Assembly (NCBI GenBank): GCA_021807845.1
Contig: JAKBCM010000029.1
Span: 1 to 11,434 of the forward strand
Origin: Pseudomonadota bacterium
GTDB lineage: Bacteria; Pseudomonadota; Gammaproteobacteria; Legionellales; Legionellaceae
DNA length: 11,434 nt
Direction of reading: 5' to 3'
The position numbers were made by a program, and so were the translations under genes. Positions 1 to 7,342 of the stretch are shown here, in pieces. The stretch's first letter is position 1. Every line of letters begins with the position of its first letter. The notes beneath the pieces are model-generated. The model ran no database searches, was not told the origin of the DNA, and was given only the letters and a program-made list of their open reading frames with translations.

Positions 1-20
1 TGTTTTCTATTTAGAATCTA

Positions 21-64
21 GTCCTTCGAGACGCGTGCTATGCACGCTCCTCAGGGCGAACGGA
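21..64. repeat. Imperfect palindromic dispersed-type repeat in the leader of the first gene
   Basis: The left arm (TCCTTCGAGAC then GCGTGC, 22-38) pairs with the right arm (GCACGC, 42-47, then CTCCTCAGGGCGAACGGA). The inner 6-bp stem is perfect around a TAT loop, and the outer TCCTTCG/CGAACGGA arms pair with one bulge, leaving an internal loop. The arm wording (CTTCGAGACGCG, CTCAGGGCGAACGG) is the kind found in abundant REP-like palindromes of proteobacterial genomes; that resemblance is from memory. It ends two bases before the TAG that closes the next frame and three before the ribosome-binding AGGG, so it would form a hairpin in the 5' leader. A TAGAAT (12-17) just before it could be a -10 box, but any -35 lies outside the window. 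Confidence 0.6.
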
Positions 65-74
65 TTAGGGAAAA

Positions 75-788
75 ATGGCTAAACTCGAGTTGATGGATAT
101 CCAAAATAATGCCGAAGCTAACGCTCTTTTTAATCGCTCCGGTAAATTAAGACACATATTAAAACATCCTGAACTAGCCCCACCCCAAGCCCCACTTGCA
201 GCAGAAAAAGCTTTGGCCCAAGAACATGCAAAAAGAGGTAAGGGTTTTGCAACGGTACTAGACTTAGATCCTAAACTAGACGAAGATAAGCTATTGAAAG
301 AAGCTAGGAAGCGCTTAGTTCAATTTCACCCAGATAGATTTCAATGCACTTTGTACAAACTTCCTAATAGCGAATATCCAGATTTGAAAGCACCCAATGA
401 GGGCTATTTAGCAGCACTGGAAAATAGATCTCAATATATCATAACCAAAGACAAACTTTATTATTATGATGGTCCCAATAAAAACCTAATCACCTTAAAA
501 ATAGCACCAGAAAAATTATCCGAGGTACGAAAACTATTAGCCTCTGGCGACCATGAAAGTGATGGTCGGACCTTAAATCAACCTGACCTGAGTGCCATCA
601 CTGCTCTAACAGGTCACAAGCATGAAACAGGCGAAGAACGGTATCGAGACCTAGGCGAGTTTAGAAAGATGTTAGACCAAGGTCCGGGTCATTTTGCAGA
701 GTATAGAGCAGCTTATTTAGAAGCAAGGGGTGCTGCACGTGATGATGCACCACCGCCGGAACAACCTTCTGTCAAGAAGACCCCATGA
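75..788 (+). CDS. Atypical J-domain-like protein of unknown function
   Basis: A 237-residue soluble protein with no signal peptide or membrane segment. Residues 57-89 resemble the first half of a DnaJ J-domain: a short helix around VLDLDP, a charged helix II (about 69-84, with KEARKRLVQF), then the diagnostic HPD tripeptide at 85-87. The usual helix III that should follow HPD is not recognisable, so this is a degenerate or truncated J-like fold; co-chaperone activity on an Hsp70 is possible but unproven. Residues 118-181 look like a second small module (YIITKDKLYYYDGP hairpin, then an L..ITALTGH end) that I cannot assign to a family. The C-terminus is Pro/Lys-rich. Start: an in-frame TAG at 66-68 excludes anything upstream, and AGGG (67-70) sits before the ATG. 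It lies 37 nt ahead of the relE-like gene on the same strand. A secreted effector is one possibility, but no secretion signal is evident. Confidence 0.75.
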   Translation: MAKLELMDIQNNAEANALFNRSGKLRHILKHPELAPPQAPLAAEKALAQEHAKRGKGFATVLDLDPKLDEDKLLKEARKRLVQFHPDRFQCTLYKLPNSEYPDLKAPNEGYLAALENRSQYIITKDKLYYYDGPNKNLITLKIAPEKLSEVRKLLASGDHESDGRTLNQPDLSAITALTGHKHETGEERYRDLGEFRKMLDQGPGHFAEYRAAYLEARGAARDDAPPPEQPSVKKTP

Positions 789-825
789 TCATAGATAATA
801 AAAGCTAGCATTAGAAGGAAGGCCT

Positions 826-1074
826 GTGAGTTGGACGATTGAGCTTTCTGAGTTAGCCATTAAGCACTTAAAAAAGCTTAATAAGCAGACAAGATTAAGG
901 ATTTTCGATTATTTGGAAAAGCGTATTTGTACAGATGATGATCCGAGGCAACAAGGAAAGGCCTTGATTCATAATAAGGCTGGATTGTGGCGATACAGAG
1001 TAGGCGACTTTAGGATCATATGCCAAGTTAATGATAAAACAGTGACTATCCTTGTTCTTGCTGTAGGTCACTGA
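826..1074 (+). CDS. RelE/ParE-family toxin, truncated by a nonsense codon before its catalytic C-terminus
   Basis: An 82-residue RelE-superfamily protein. Family members cleave mRNA in the ribosomal A site and are normally neutralised by a RelB antitoxin. The core pattern is clear: a helical N-terminal half, then GLWRYRVGDFRIICQV (53-68) and the last strand ILVLAVGH. Arg56, Arg58 and Arg63 align with E. coli RelE Lys52, Lys54 and Arg61. The reading frame stops at TGA 1072-1074, directly after VGH, where the family has Arg (E. coli Arg81). The next codons read KEVYKQGYLFGN, the expected continuation including the Tyr87-equivalent, so CGA to TGA is the simplest explanation. The product should lack two catalytic residues. 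It starts at GTG 826 with a strong AGAAGGAAGG just upstream. No relB is present before or after it. Confidence 0.82.
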   Translation: MSWTIELSELAIKHLKKLNKQTRLRIFDYLEKRICTDDDPRQQGKALIHNKAGLWRYRVGDFRIICQVNDKTVTILVLAVGH

Positions 1075-1139
1075 AAAGAGGTGTATAAACAGGGATATTT
1101 ATTTGGAAATGATAGATATTTGTACCACAGAGGTTTATT

Positions 1140-1319
1140 ATGCAAAATTTTCCTCTGAGGCAAAGAGTAGGTATTTCTCTTGGAATAATATCTGAACTGG
1201 TTTCCTTACTTTTCGGATCTCTTGAAAGTATAGCTCTAGGGGTTGGTATATTTTTAGTTTTTGGCGTTTTTCCAGTGATTGCAAAGGGGGCGTTAACACT
1301 CGTCGCGTTGATTCAATGA
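1140..1319 (+). CDS. Small two-helix membrane protein, 59 aa, hypothetical
   Basis: This short open frame lies between the toxin gene and the end of recN. It has a good ribosome site (CAGAGG 1128-1133, six bases before the ATG). The product starts with a positive MQNFPLRQR, then two hydrophobic stretches at about 10-28 and 31-58 separated by a Glu-Ser pair. There is a single Lys (49) and a Pro (45) in the second stretch. That layout fits a small inner-membrane hairpin protein. I recognise no family and assign no function. A 75-codon frame on the opposite strand covers the same bases but starts inside recN and lacks a convincing ribosome site, so the + strand reading is preferred. It ends 20 bp from the convergent recN stop, with no terminator seen between them. 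Confidence 0.5.
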   Translation: MQNFPLRQRVGISLGIISELVSLLFGSLESIALGVGIFLVFGVFPVIAKGALTLVALIQ

Positions 1320-1339
1320 TCGAATTTAGATTTAACATG

Positions 1340-2998
1340 TCAATTTTGCAGTAATTCTTCCGCATGAGACAGGCTTTGTTCGGTGATGGTTAGTCCACCT
1401 AGCATACGTGCAATTTCATTGATTTTTTCGGGATGACTTAATGGGATCACCTGAGAAAAAGTTTGCGCATCATCACTTCGTTTTTCCACTTTAAAGTGAT
1501 GATGCGCTTGAGAAGCAACTTGAGGTTGGTGGGTGACACAAAAGATCTGTAAACGCTCTCCTAACTGTCTTAGTAATTGGCCAACCAAGGCCGCTGTAGG
1601 TCCGCCAATGCCGACATCTACTTCATCAAATAATAGCGTAGGCGTCGCACCACGTTTTGCCGTAATCACATGAATGGCCAGTCCTATTCGTGATAATTCT
1701 CCGCCCGATACAACTTTTGGCAGCAGATCAAGGGGCATACCTGGATTGGTACATACTTTATATTCCACCCTATCCAAACCATGAACCTGCATTTTATCCA
1801 AAGGCGTGATATCCATCATGAGATAACCCTTGGGCATGCCTAGCTGTTGAATGGTGGCCGTGATTTCCTCTGCTAACTTTGGCGCATGGGTTTGTCGCGA
1901 TGCTCGCAGCCTCATGGCCAAACTCATATAAGCTTCGCACTGTACTTCATATTGCTGTTGGAGCTTTTTAAGCGCTTGACCTTGATTCTGAATCTGTTGT
2001 ATCTCTTCTTGCAAAAGCGCGGCAAGGGTTGGCAGCAGATTTACTTCCACATGATATTTACGGGCTGCTTGATGCAATTGACTGATACGCTCTTCAACGA
2101 CCTGTAACCTTTCAGGATCAAGTTGTATCGCATTTGCAAAGGTTGCAATGTCATCTTTTGCTTCTTCACACTGAATCAATGCATTATTGATAAGCAGAGA
2201 ACTGGACTTTATCAGCGTATTTTCTTGTGGCAATGAAGCAAGCATTTGTAAAATACGATTTAGCCCCTGACAAATGTTAGGCTCATCATCAGCACAAAGT
2301 AATTCTGTCATCTGTTGGGTATGCTGTAGATAGTCCTTAGCATGATGAAGCAGTTGATGTTCTTCATGTAATGCCTGCATTTCACCCTCGCGGGGGTCCA
2401 ACTGTAGCAACTCTTCCAGTTGATGCTCTAAAAAGACAAGCCTCTCAGCGGTGCTGTCTTGATTTTCTAATCGCTGTAATTCGAGTTTGGTTTCTAAACA
2501 TTGGTGATATATGTCTGCCACCTCATGAAGCAAAGAGGTGTGATTGGCATATTGGTCTAATTGCTGACGATGGGTCACATGTTGTAATAAGGTTTGATGT
2601 TGGTGCTGGCCGTGGAGACACACCAGCATTTCGCCTAACTCTTTGATCTTTTGTAGAGGAAACGGTTGACCATTGATATAAGATTTTGAGCGTCCTTCTC
2701 TATAAATCACGCGTCGTAAAAAAAGCTCCCCCTCATCATGGCTTACATCATGCTCTTTTAACCAATCAAGCAAAGCTTCGGCGGAATCTAGCTGAAAACA
2801 AGCAGTGATGTCACATTTTTCAGCACCAGTACGAATAACTGTGGCGTCCGTGCGCTCTCCTAAGGCGAGCATCAAAGCATCAATCATGATGGACTTACCA
2901 GCCCCAGTTTCGCCAGTAAATGCCGTCATCCCCTCGGTAAAATCCAACTCTAGATGGGAGACAATGGCATAATTTTCAATGCGTAACGATACTAACAT
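1340..2998 (-). CDS. recN: DNA repair protein RecN (SMC-like ATPase)
   Basis: RecN is a cytosolic SMC-like ATPase that acts at double-strand breaks and promotes RecA-dependent recombination. With the ATG at 2998 the protein has 552 residues, the usual family length. Visible in order: Walker A GETGAGKS (29-36), a long Gln/Leu/Glu-rich coiled-coil middle (about 155-375), the ABC signature VVSGGELSR (429-437), Walker B TLLFDEVD (454-461) and the H-loop FCVTHQPQVA. An upstream in-frame GTG at 3007 would overlap the nadK stop (GTGA). The ATG is preferred because MLVSLRIENYAIV matches the normal RecN N-terminus and AAGGGTGA is well placed before it. It is the last gene of the typA-nadK-recN operon. 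No LexA-type CTGT-N8-ACAG box was noticed directly upstream, as expected if transcription comes from nadK/typA. Confidence 0.98.
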   Translation of the reverse strand: MLVSLRIENYAIVSHLELDFTEGMTAFTGETGAGKSIMIDALMLALGERTDATVIRTGAEKCDITACFQLDSAEALLDWLKEHDVSHDEGELFLRRVIYREGRSKSYINGQPFPLQKIKELGEMLVCLHGQHQHQTLLQHVTHRQQLDQYANHTSLLHEVADIYHQCLETKLELQRLENQDSTAERLVFLEHQLEELLQLDPREGEMQALHEEHQLLHHAKDYLQHTQQMTELLCADDEPNICQGLNRILQMLASLPQENTLIKSSSLLINNALIQCEEAKDDIATFANAIQLDPERLQVVEERISQLHQAARKYHVEVNLLPTLAALLQEEIQQIQNQGQALKKLQQQYEVQCEAYMSLAMRLRASRQTHAPKLAEEITATIQQLGMPKGYLMMDITPLDKMQVHGLDRVEYKVCTNPGMPLDLLPKVVSGGELSRIGLAIHVITAKRGATPTLLFDEVDVGIGGPTAALVGQLLRQLGERLQIFCVTHQPQVASQAHHHFKVEKRSDDAQTFSQVIPLSHPEKINEIARMLGGLTITEQSLSHAEELLQN

Positions 2999-3003
2999 GA
3001 CGC

Positions 3004-3894
3004 TCACCCTTGAGGTTTTAACCCCCAGCCCAATTTAATCCTCAATGTATCATAATAGTGGTAGTCTTTAGGATGCAATAGCCGTAATTGTTGGGCATTT
3101 TTTTCAATGCTGATGAATTGACCAGGTTTAATTGGGCTGGACTCATGTCCATCACAGCTGATTTGTAAATCCATGCCATTGGATCTGTCTATTTTCATTT
3201 CTATGAGTGATTGTCCATCAATCACCAGTGGTCGAGAGCTTAAACTATGAGAAAACATCGGCACCATGACCATGGCATTGAGTCCTGGGTGCATGATGGG
3301 GCCGCCTGCAGATAACGCATAGGCCGTTGAACCTGTGGGGGTCGCAACAATCATCCCATCCGAACGATAATGGCTAACAAACTCATGGTTAATGGAAACA
3401 TCAAACGCTATCAAATGAGTTTCTCTGCCTCTACTTAATACCACATCATTGAGGGCATCCCCTTGATAATAAGTATTTTCTTGATCATAAACTCTGGTAT
3501 GCAACAAAAATCGACGTTCTTCAAAATAAGCGCCCGCCAAAACCCCACCTAAGTCTTTTTCAATATCTTGCGGAGAAATATCCGTTAAAAATCCCAAGCG
3601 GCCTCTGTTTATCCCAATGACAGGGACATTGATTTTAATGGCCATTCGCGCTGCAGATAGCAAACTACCATCGCCTCCAACCACGACGACCAAGTCCTGA
3701 TGCTCTCCTATGTCTTCACGAGGCAACGTAGGAAGAGATAAATCGAAGCTACTTGCTGTATCGCTGTCTAGGAAAGTTGCCATTTTCAAATCACGGAGAT
3801 AGTCAATCAAACGATGTAAGGTTTCATTGACCCCCTGATTGGCACGATGTTGGCGTGCATATAATATGACTCGTTTGAATTTTTGTTTGCTCAT
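3004..3894 (-). CDS. nadK: NAD kinase (ATP/NAD+ 2'-phosphotransferase)
   Basis: NadK phosphorylates NAD+ to NADP+, the only route to NADP in bacteria. The 296-residue protein is full length and close to E. coli NadK. It shows the catalytic GGDGS (73-77), the [10 protein letters not shown] segment (96-105), [10 protein letters not shown] (147-156), the block [19 protein letters not shown] (177-195) with GGPI next, and the C-terminal [17 protein letters not shown] also seen in enterobacterial enzymes. It starts at ATG 3894, six bases after the typA stop; an earlier ATG three bases upstream runs straight into TGA. The ribosome site is weak, which suggests translational coupling to typA. At its 3' end it touches recN. 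Linkage of nadK and recN is common in gammaproteobacteria. Confidence 0.98.
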   Translation of the reverse strand: MSKQKFKRVILYARQHRANQGVNETLHRLIDYLRDLKMATFLDSDTASSFDLSLPTLPREDIGEHQDLVVVVGGDGSLLSAARMAIKINVPVIGINRGRLGFLTDISPQDIEKDLGGVLAGAYFEERRFLLHTRVYDQENTYYQGDALNDVVLSRGRETHLIAFDVSINHEFVSHYRSDGMIVATPTGSTAYALSAGGPIMHPGLNAMVMVPMFSHSLSSRPLVIDGQSLIEMKIDRSNGMDLQISCDGHESSPIKPGQFISIEKNAQQLRLLHPKDYHYYDTLRIKLGWGLKPQG

Positions 3895-3900
3895 TTCATA

Positions 3901-5730
3901 CTAGCTCTCATCACTATTCGAAGCCCTAGCTGTTCTTTTTCTATCGTTTTCTTTTAACTCTTTTTTTCGTAAACGAATCGATTCTGGAGTCACTTCAACT
4001 AACTCATCATCATCAATAAATTCCAGAGCTTGCTCAAGAGAAAATTTGATGGAAGGAGTGAGAATGATGTTTTCATCCGATCCTGAAGCCCTGATATTGG
4101 TGAGTTGTTTTTCTTTCGTCACATTCACAACCAAATCATTGTCACGCGCATGAATACCTACAATCATCCCTTCATAGCATGGCGTTTGTGGGTCGATAAA
4201 TAAGCGACCCCGCTCTTGCAAGTTAAACAAAGCAAAAGCGCGGGCCGTTCCCTGACAATTCGCAATCAAGACCCCATTATTTCGTTTTCCAATTTTACCT
4301 TTGATGGCCGGCCCATAATGATCATACACATGATACATCAAACCCGTTCCTGAAGTACTCGATAAAAATTCGGTATGAAAGCCAATCAATCCGCGAGTAG
4401 GAATAAGGTAATCAAGGCGTACGCGCCCCTTCCCATCAGGTAGCATATTTTGTAACTCACCTCGTCGCTCGCCTAGTTTTTCCATGATAGAACCCTGATG
4501 AAGTTCTTCAATATCAACGGTGACTCGTTCATATGGCTCAAGCTGCATCCCTTCTTCTTCACGCAAGATGACTTCGGGTTTTGAGATGGCCAACTCGTAG
4601 CCTTCTCGGCGCATATTTTCGATAAGAATAGATAGATGTAGCTCTCCTCGACCAGATACCTTAAATTTATCTGGATCATCAGAGTCTTCTACTCTAAGAG
4701 CCACATTGTGTAACAATTCTGTGTGTAATCTTTCCCGTAATTTTCGGCTAGTGACATATTTGCCTTCAAGGCCTGCAAAAGGTGAGTCATTGACTTGAAA
4801 CGTCATACTGATGGTCGGCTCATCCACTGTTAATGGCGGTAGGGCTTCAACCATATTAGGATCACAAATCGTATCGGAAATATTTAATTGATCAATGCCG
4901 GTAACCGCAATGATATCGCCTGCTCTTGCCTCTTCTATTTCTATTCGCTCAAGACCTTTGAAACCCAGTAATTGTAATAAACGACCAGAACGTACGTGAC
5001 CATCTTTATCAATGATTTTAACCGCTGATTTGGCTTTGATGTGTCCTCGACTGACCCGACCAATACCAATAGTACCCACATAAGACGAGTAGTCGAGTGA
5101 GCTGATTTGCATTTGGAAAGGGCCCTCTCTATCAACATCTGGAGGTTGAACACACTCAACTATTGTACGAAGCAGCGCATTCATATCGGTTGAATGATCG
5201 TCTAAGTTAAGTTTGGCATATCCATTGAGCGCTGAAGTGTATACCACTGGAAAATCAAGTTGAGTATCATTTGCACCCAAATTATCAAACAGATCAAACA
5301 CTTGATCCATGACCCAGTCCGGTCTTGCACCAGGTCTATCAATTTTATTGATGACCACAATAGGGTTTAAACCACGCAGAAAAGCCTTTTGCGTCACAAA
5401 TCTCGTTTGCGGCATAGGACCATCAACGGCATCAACCAATAAGAGCACACTATCCACCATAGATAGAATTCGTTCTACCTCTCCACCAAAATCAGCATGT
5501 CCTGGTGTATCGACAATATTAATTTGGTATCCCTGCCAATGCACGCAAGTATTTTTGGCAAGAATAGTAATGCCGCGCTCTTTTTCAAGCACATTGGAAT
5601 CCATCAACCGCTCAACTTTGGGCGCGCGCTCATTGAGTGTGCCTGTTTGTTGCAATAATTTATCGACTAATGTTGTCTTACCATGATCAACGTGCGCGAT
5701 GATGGCGATGTTACGAATTTTTTCTATCAT
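3901..5730 (-). CDS. typA: Translational GTPase TypA/BipA
   Basis: TypA/BipA is a ribosome-binding GTPase related to EF-G and LepA. It helps 50S subunit assembly and growth under stress, notably in the cold. The 609-residue protein is the family length (E. coli 607). Seen in order: G1 AHVDHGKTT (12-20), switch I ERGITI (51-56), G3 DTPGH (74-78), G4 NKID (128-131), G5 TSAL, beta-barrel domain II starting near QISSLDYSSYVG, the conserved LIPTRGLIGFHTEFL block and the C-terminal FIDDDELVEVTPESIRLRK. The start ATG is preceded by AAAGG at a six-base spacing. It is first in the typA-nadK-recN operon and divergent from the hypothetical gene at 5985. Confidence 0.99.
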   Translation of the reverse strand: MIEKIRNIAIIAHVDHGKTTLVDKLLQQTGTLNERAPKVERLMDSNVLEKERGITILAKNTCVHWQGYQINIVDTPGHADFGGEVERILSMVDSVLLLVDAVDGPMPQTRFVTQKAFLRGLNPIVVINKIDRPGARPDWVMDQVFDLFDNLGANDTQLDFPVVYTSALNGYAKLNLDDHSTDMNALLRTIVECVQPPDVDREGPFQMQISSLDYSSYVGTIGIGRVSRGHIKAKSAVKIIDKDGHVRSGRLLQLLGFKGLERIEIEEARAGDIIAVTGIDQLNISDTICDPNMVEALPPLTVDEPTISMTFQVNDSPFAGLEGKYVTSRKLRERLHTELLHNVALRVEDSDDPDKFKVSGRGELHLSILIENMRREGYELAISKPEVILREEEGMQLEPYERVTVDIEELHQGSIMEKLGERRGELQNMLPDGKGRVRLDYLIPTRGLIGFHTEFLSSTSGTGLMYHVYDHYGPAIKGKIGKRNNGVLIANCQGTARAFALFNLQERGRLFIDPQTPCYEGMIVGIHARDNDLVVNVTKEKQLTNIRASGSDENIILTPSIKFSLEQALEFIDDDELVEVTPESIRLRKKELKENDRKRTARASNSDES

Positions 5731-5850
5731 AAGGACCTTTATCTGAAGATGTTAGAACGACCCAGCGTTGCTAAAGAGATCTGAAAAGCAAATTATTTAT
5801 ACCTTTCCTAATTTTGAGGGCTGAGGCTTTTGACTTCAGCGAATCACATG

Positions 5851-5879
5851 ATTATACAACGAATGAGCGCAAACCCCAA
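5851..5879 (-). promoter_or_regulatory. Candidate promoter of the typA-nadK-recN operon
   Basis: On the - strand a perfect TATAAT (-10) lies at 5856-5851, with TTGGGG 17 bases upstream (5879-5874) as a poor -35 (first three bases match). This would start transcription near 5844 and give a leader of about 110 nt. The leader contains an inverted repeat at 5820-5840 (GCTGA...TCAGC, loop about 7) with no T-run after it, so it is not a terminator. Assigned by eye only. Confidence 0.45.
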
Positions 5880-5947
5880 ATCTTAGGCTTTATGGAATAG
5901 CCATCCATCTTATTTTTGTTAGTGGTGAGAGCAAATAGAATATTTTT

Positions 5948-5956
5948 TGCTACACT
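5948..5956 (+). promoter_or_regulatory. Candidate extended -10 promoter for the hypothetical gene at 5985
   Basis: TGCTACACT fits the extended -10 consensus TGnTAnnnT. No good -35 stands at 16-18 bases; TTGTTA (5916-5921) is too far away at 29 bases. The predicted start near 5963 leaves a leader of about 22 nt carrying AAAGG and AGGA before the ATG at 5985. This argues against the longer frame that opens at 5916, which would begin upstream of its own promoter. Confidence 0.45.
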
Positions 5957-5984
5957 AATATTAAGCCCTATAAAAAGGCAGGAT

Positions 5985-6485
5985 ATGATGAAAAAATTAG
6001 TTTTAAACCCCACCGATATGAGTCAATGGTATGCTCTTGTAAATGAAGCCCAAGCATCTACTCAACTCCTCTTGAACGAAAATACCGAAAGCTACCTTGT
6101 GTTTTTACTCATGCGATTTGCTCAAACTGCAAAGCTGCTTGAGTCAGTCATTGCGCTGGATTTTCTTCAGTCAATGCATGTCGGGGGCAAGCGGCAAATA
6201 GAATTGTTACGTGATGTTGGTGATAAAAGTTTGCTGTTTTGTGGCCTTTTCCCTGGAATGGCATCGAAACGTCATGTTCGCCTTGATTATTTTAGTGATA
6301 TGGGACAAGCCGCATATCTCACCATTGGTGAATTACAAGAAAGAGAATCAGGTGACTTATTTTTTCAGCTCAGTGAGCAATTTATAAAAATGCAACAAAT
6401 TTTGCAGGCAATGCGCGCGGAGAGAGTGGCTGAGGTTGAATTAGATAATCCAATCATTGTGCCTCCTCATTCATCATCTCATTAA
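5985..6485 (+). CDS. Conserved hypothetical protein, 166 aa
   Basis: A soluble, probably all-helical protein with no signal peptide or membrane span. From memory it resembles an uncharacterised gammaproteobacterial family whose members share a SYLVFLLMRF-like helix (residues 36-45), an LRDVGD-S-LLFCGLFPG block (around 72-89), an RLDYFSDMGQAAY segment (around 96-109) and a helix near the C-terminus ending in LQAM. No catalytic motif is visible and the biochemical role is unknown. The start is the ATG at 5985 (next ATG 5988), chosen for the AAAGG at 5974-5978 and the -10 element upstream; the in-frame ATG at 5916 would add 23 unlikely residues. The C-terminus IIVPPHSSSH looks disordered. It stands alone between the typA operon and the metallopeptidase-like gene, and no terminator was seen after it. 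Confidence 0.8.
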   Translation: MMKKLVLNPTDMSQWYALVNEAQASTQLLLNENTESYLVFLLMRFAQTAKLLESVIALDFLQSMHVGGKRQIELLRDVGDKSLLFCGLFPGMASKRHVRLDYFSDMGQAAYLTIGELQERESGDLFFQLSEQFIKMQQILQAMRAERVAEVELDNPIIVPPHSSSH

Positions 6486-6494
6486 AAGTGAAAA

Positions 6495-6523
6495 TTGACG
6501 AATGGAGTAATTCTGTCTAAGTT
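6495..6523 (+). promoter_or_regulatory. Candidate sigma70-type promoter for the metallopeptidase-like gene
   Basis: TTGACG (6495-6500) is a five-of-six match to the -35 box, followed at exactly 17 bases by TAAGTT (6518-6523), a weak -10; TAAATA at 6525-6530 is an alternative. The leader to the start codon would be about 120 nt. A run of seven T at about 6603-6609 in this leader has no adjacent strong hairpin. Assigned by eye only. Confidence 0.3.
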
Positions 6524-6648
6524 TTAAATATTCACTGATCAAACTTATCCCAAGGACAAGCTTCATCCAGATCTTTACCCTTGTGGGGTGAAATAACGTG
6601 CTTTTTTTCTGAAACCTAAATGAAGGGACTGAAAGGGAGGAAGTAGCT

Positions 6649-7341
6649 ATGATGACTAAAGTAGATATTCTTAAGATCATCAATGAATGCAGAATCACAG
6701 GGGAGAAAGGACTTCGCAATGGCTATCAAGCCACCATCCAAGAACTTTTTATAGATTTTTTAACCCCACCTACAGATTTTCTAGGGGTCAATGGCAATCC
6801 TGCCATTTTTGTTAACTTCCAGACCTTTCATCTTTTGAGCAAATACCATCCTGACTGGGAAATCAACAAAACCATTGCAGTGAAAGAAAGTTTCTTAAAA
6901 GAAGAGCCTATGATGATCATTGGGATTCTTATTCATGAAATAGGTCATGCTTTTAATGTGGCAGCAAAGATTTTAAACTGCGAAGCAAACGCTTATATTT
7001 TTGAGATTGAAGTCTTAAGCTCTTGGTTTCATTCTAAACACCCCGTTTTAGCCCGATTATCCAATCACACCATTCAATCTTATTTTGACTCACGATTGCC
7101 TTATTACCACAAAGAAATAGGTCAAAATCCATATTTAGATGGATTGATCCAAAAAATTGAAATGAAAACCATTCTAAACCCCGCAGAAGAGCATGCATGC
7201 TCTCATAGCACTCAAAAAAGAAAAGGCGAGCTTGCAATGATGGTATCAGTCCCTAAGTTAAGACATACAAAACTCACGCATTTTTTTAGACAGAAGGATT
7301 TGCAAGAGACCGCAGATGCTGGGGCACTATGTGTGAAATAG
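6649..7341 (+). CDS. HExxH zinc-metallopeptidase-like protein, family unassigned
   Basis: A 230-residue soluble protein whose clearest feature is ILIHEIGHAFNVAA: the HExxH zinc/catalytic motif at 96-100 inside a hydrophobic helix, as in many metallopeptidases. The third metal ligand would be Glu112 or Glu119 in NCEANAYIFEIE. The EAN wording recalls ImmA/IrrE-type peptidases, but the spacing is shorter than in those, so I leave the family open. There is no signal peptide, so it should act in the cytosol unless exported another way. The C-terminal third (about 175-230) is basic, Cys- and His-containing, and probably separate from the catalytic part. A strong GGGAGG (6635-6640) sits eight bases before the ATG; a second ATG follows directly. 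Its stop lies one base from the stop of the convergent cyclase gene. Confidence 0.75.
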   Translation: MMTKVDILKIINECRITGEKGLRNGYQATIQELFIDFLTPPTDFLGVNGNPAIFVNFQTFHLLSKYHPDWEINKTIAVKESFLKEEPMMIIGILIHEIGHAFNVAAKILNCEANAYIFEIEVLSSWFHSKHPVLARLSNHTIQSYFDSRLPYYHKEIGQNPYLDGLIQKIEMKTILNPAEEHACSHSTQKRKGELAMMVSVPKLRHTKLTHFFRQKDLQETADAGALCVK

Positions 7342-7342
7342 T

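Noticed and set aside
1320..1340. Terminator between the small membrane protein gene and recN
   Set aside because: Only 20 bases separate the convergent stops and no hairpin with T-run is visible.
1138..1365. 75-codon frame on the - strand overlapping the end of recN
   Set aside because: It starts inside recN without a ribosome site and lies opposite a + frame with a good ribosome site and membrane-protein composition.
5309..5686. 125-codon + strand frame inside typA
   Set aside because: It is antisense to the highly conserved GTPase domain of typA and has no independent support.
5916..5984. Longer start for the hypothetical gene at 5985
   Set aside because: The extra 23 codons lie upstream of or across the extended -10 element and lack a ribosome site; AAAGG favours 5985.
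6575..6610. Possible intrinsic terminator (ACCC/GGGT stem and a run of seven T)
   Set aside because: The T-run is more than ten bases away from a four-pair stem, too far and too weak.
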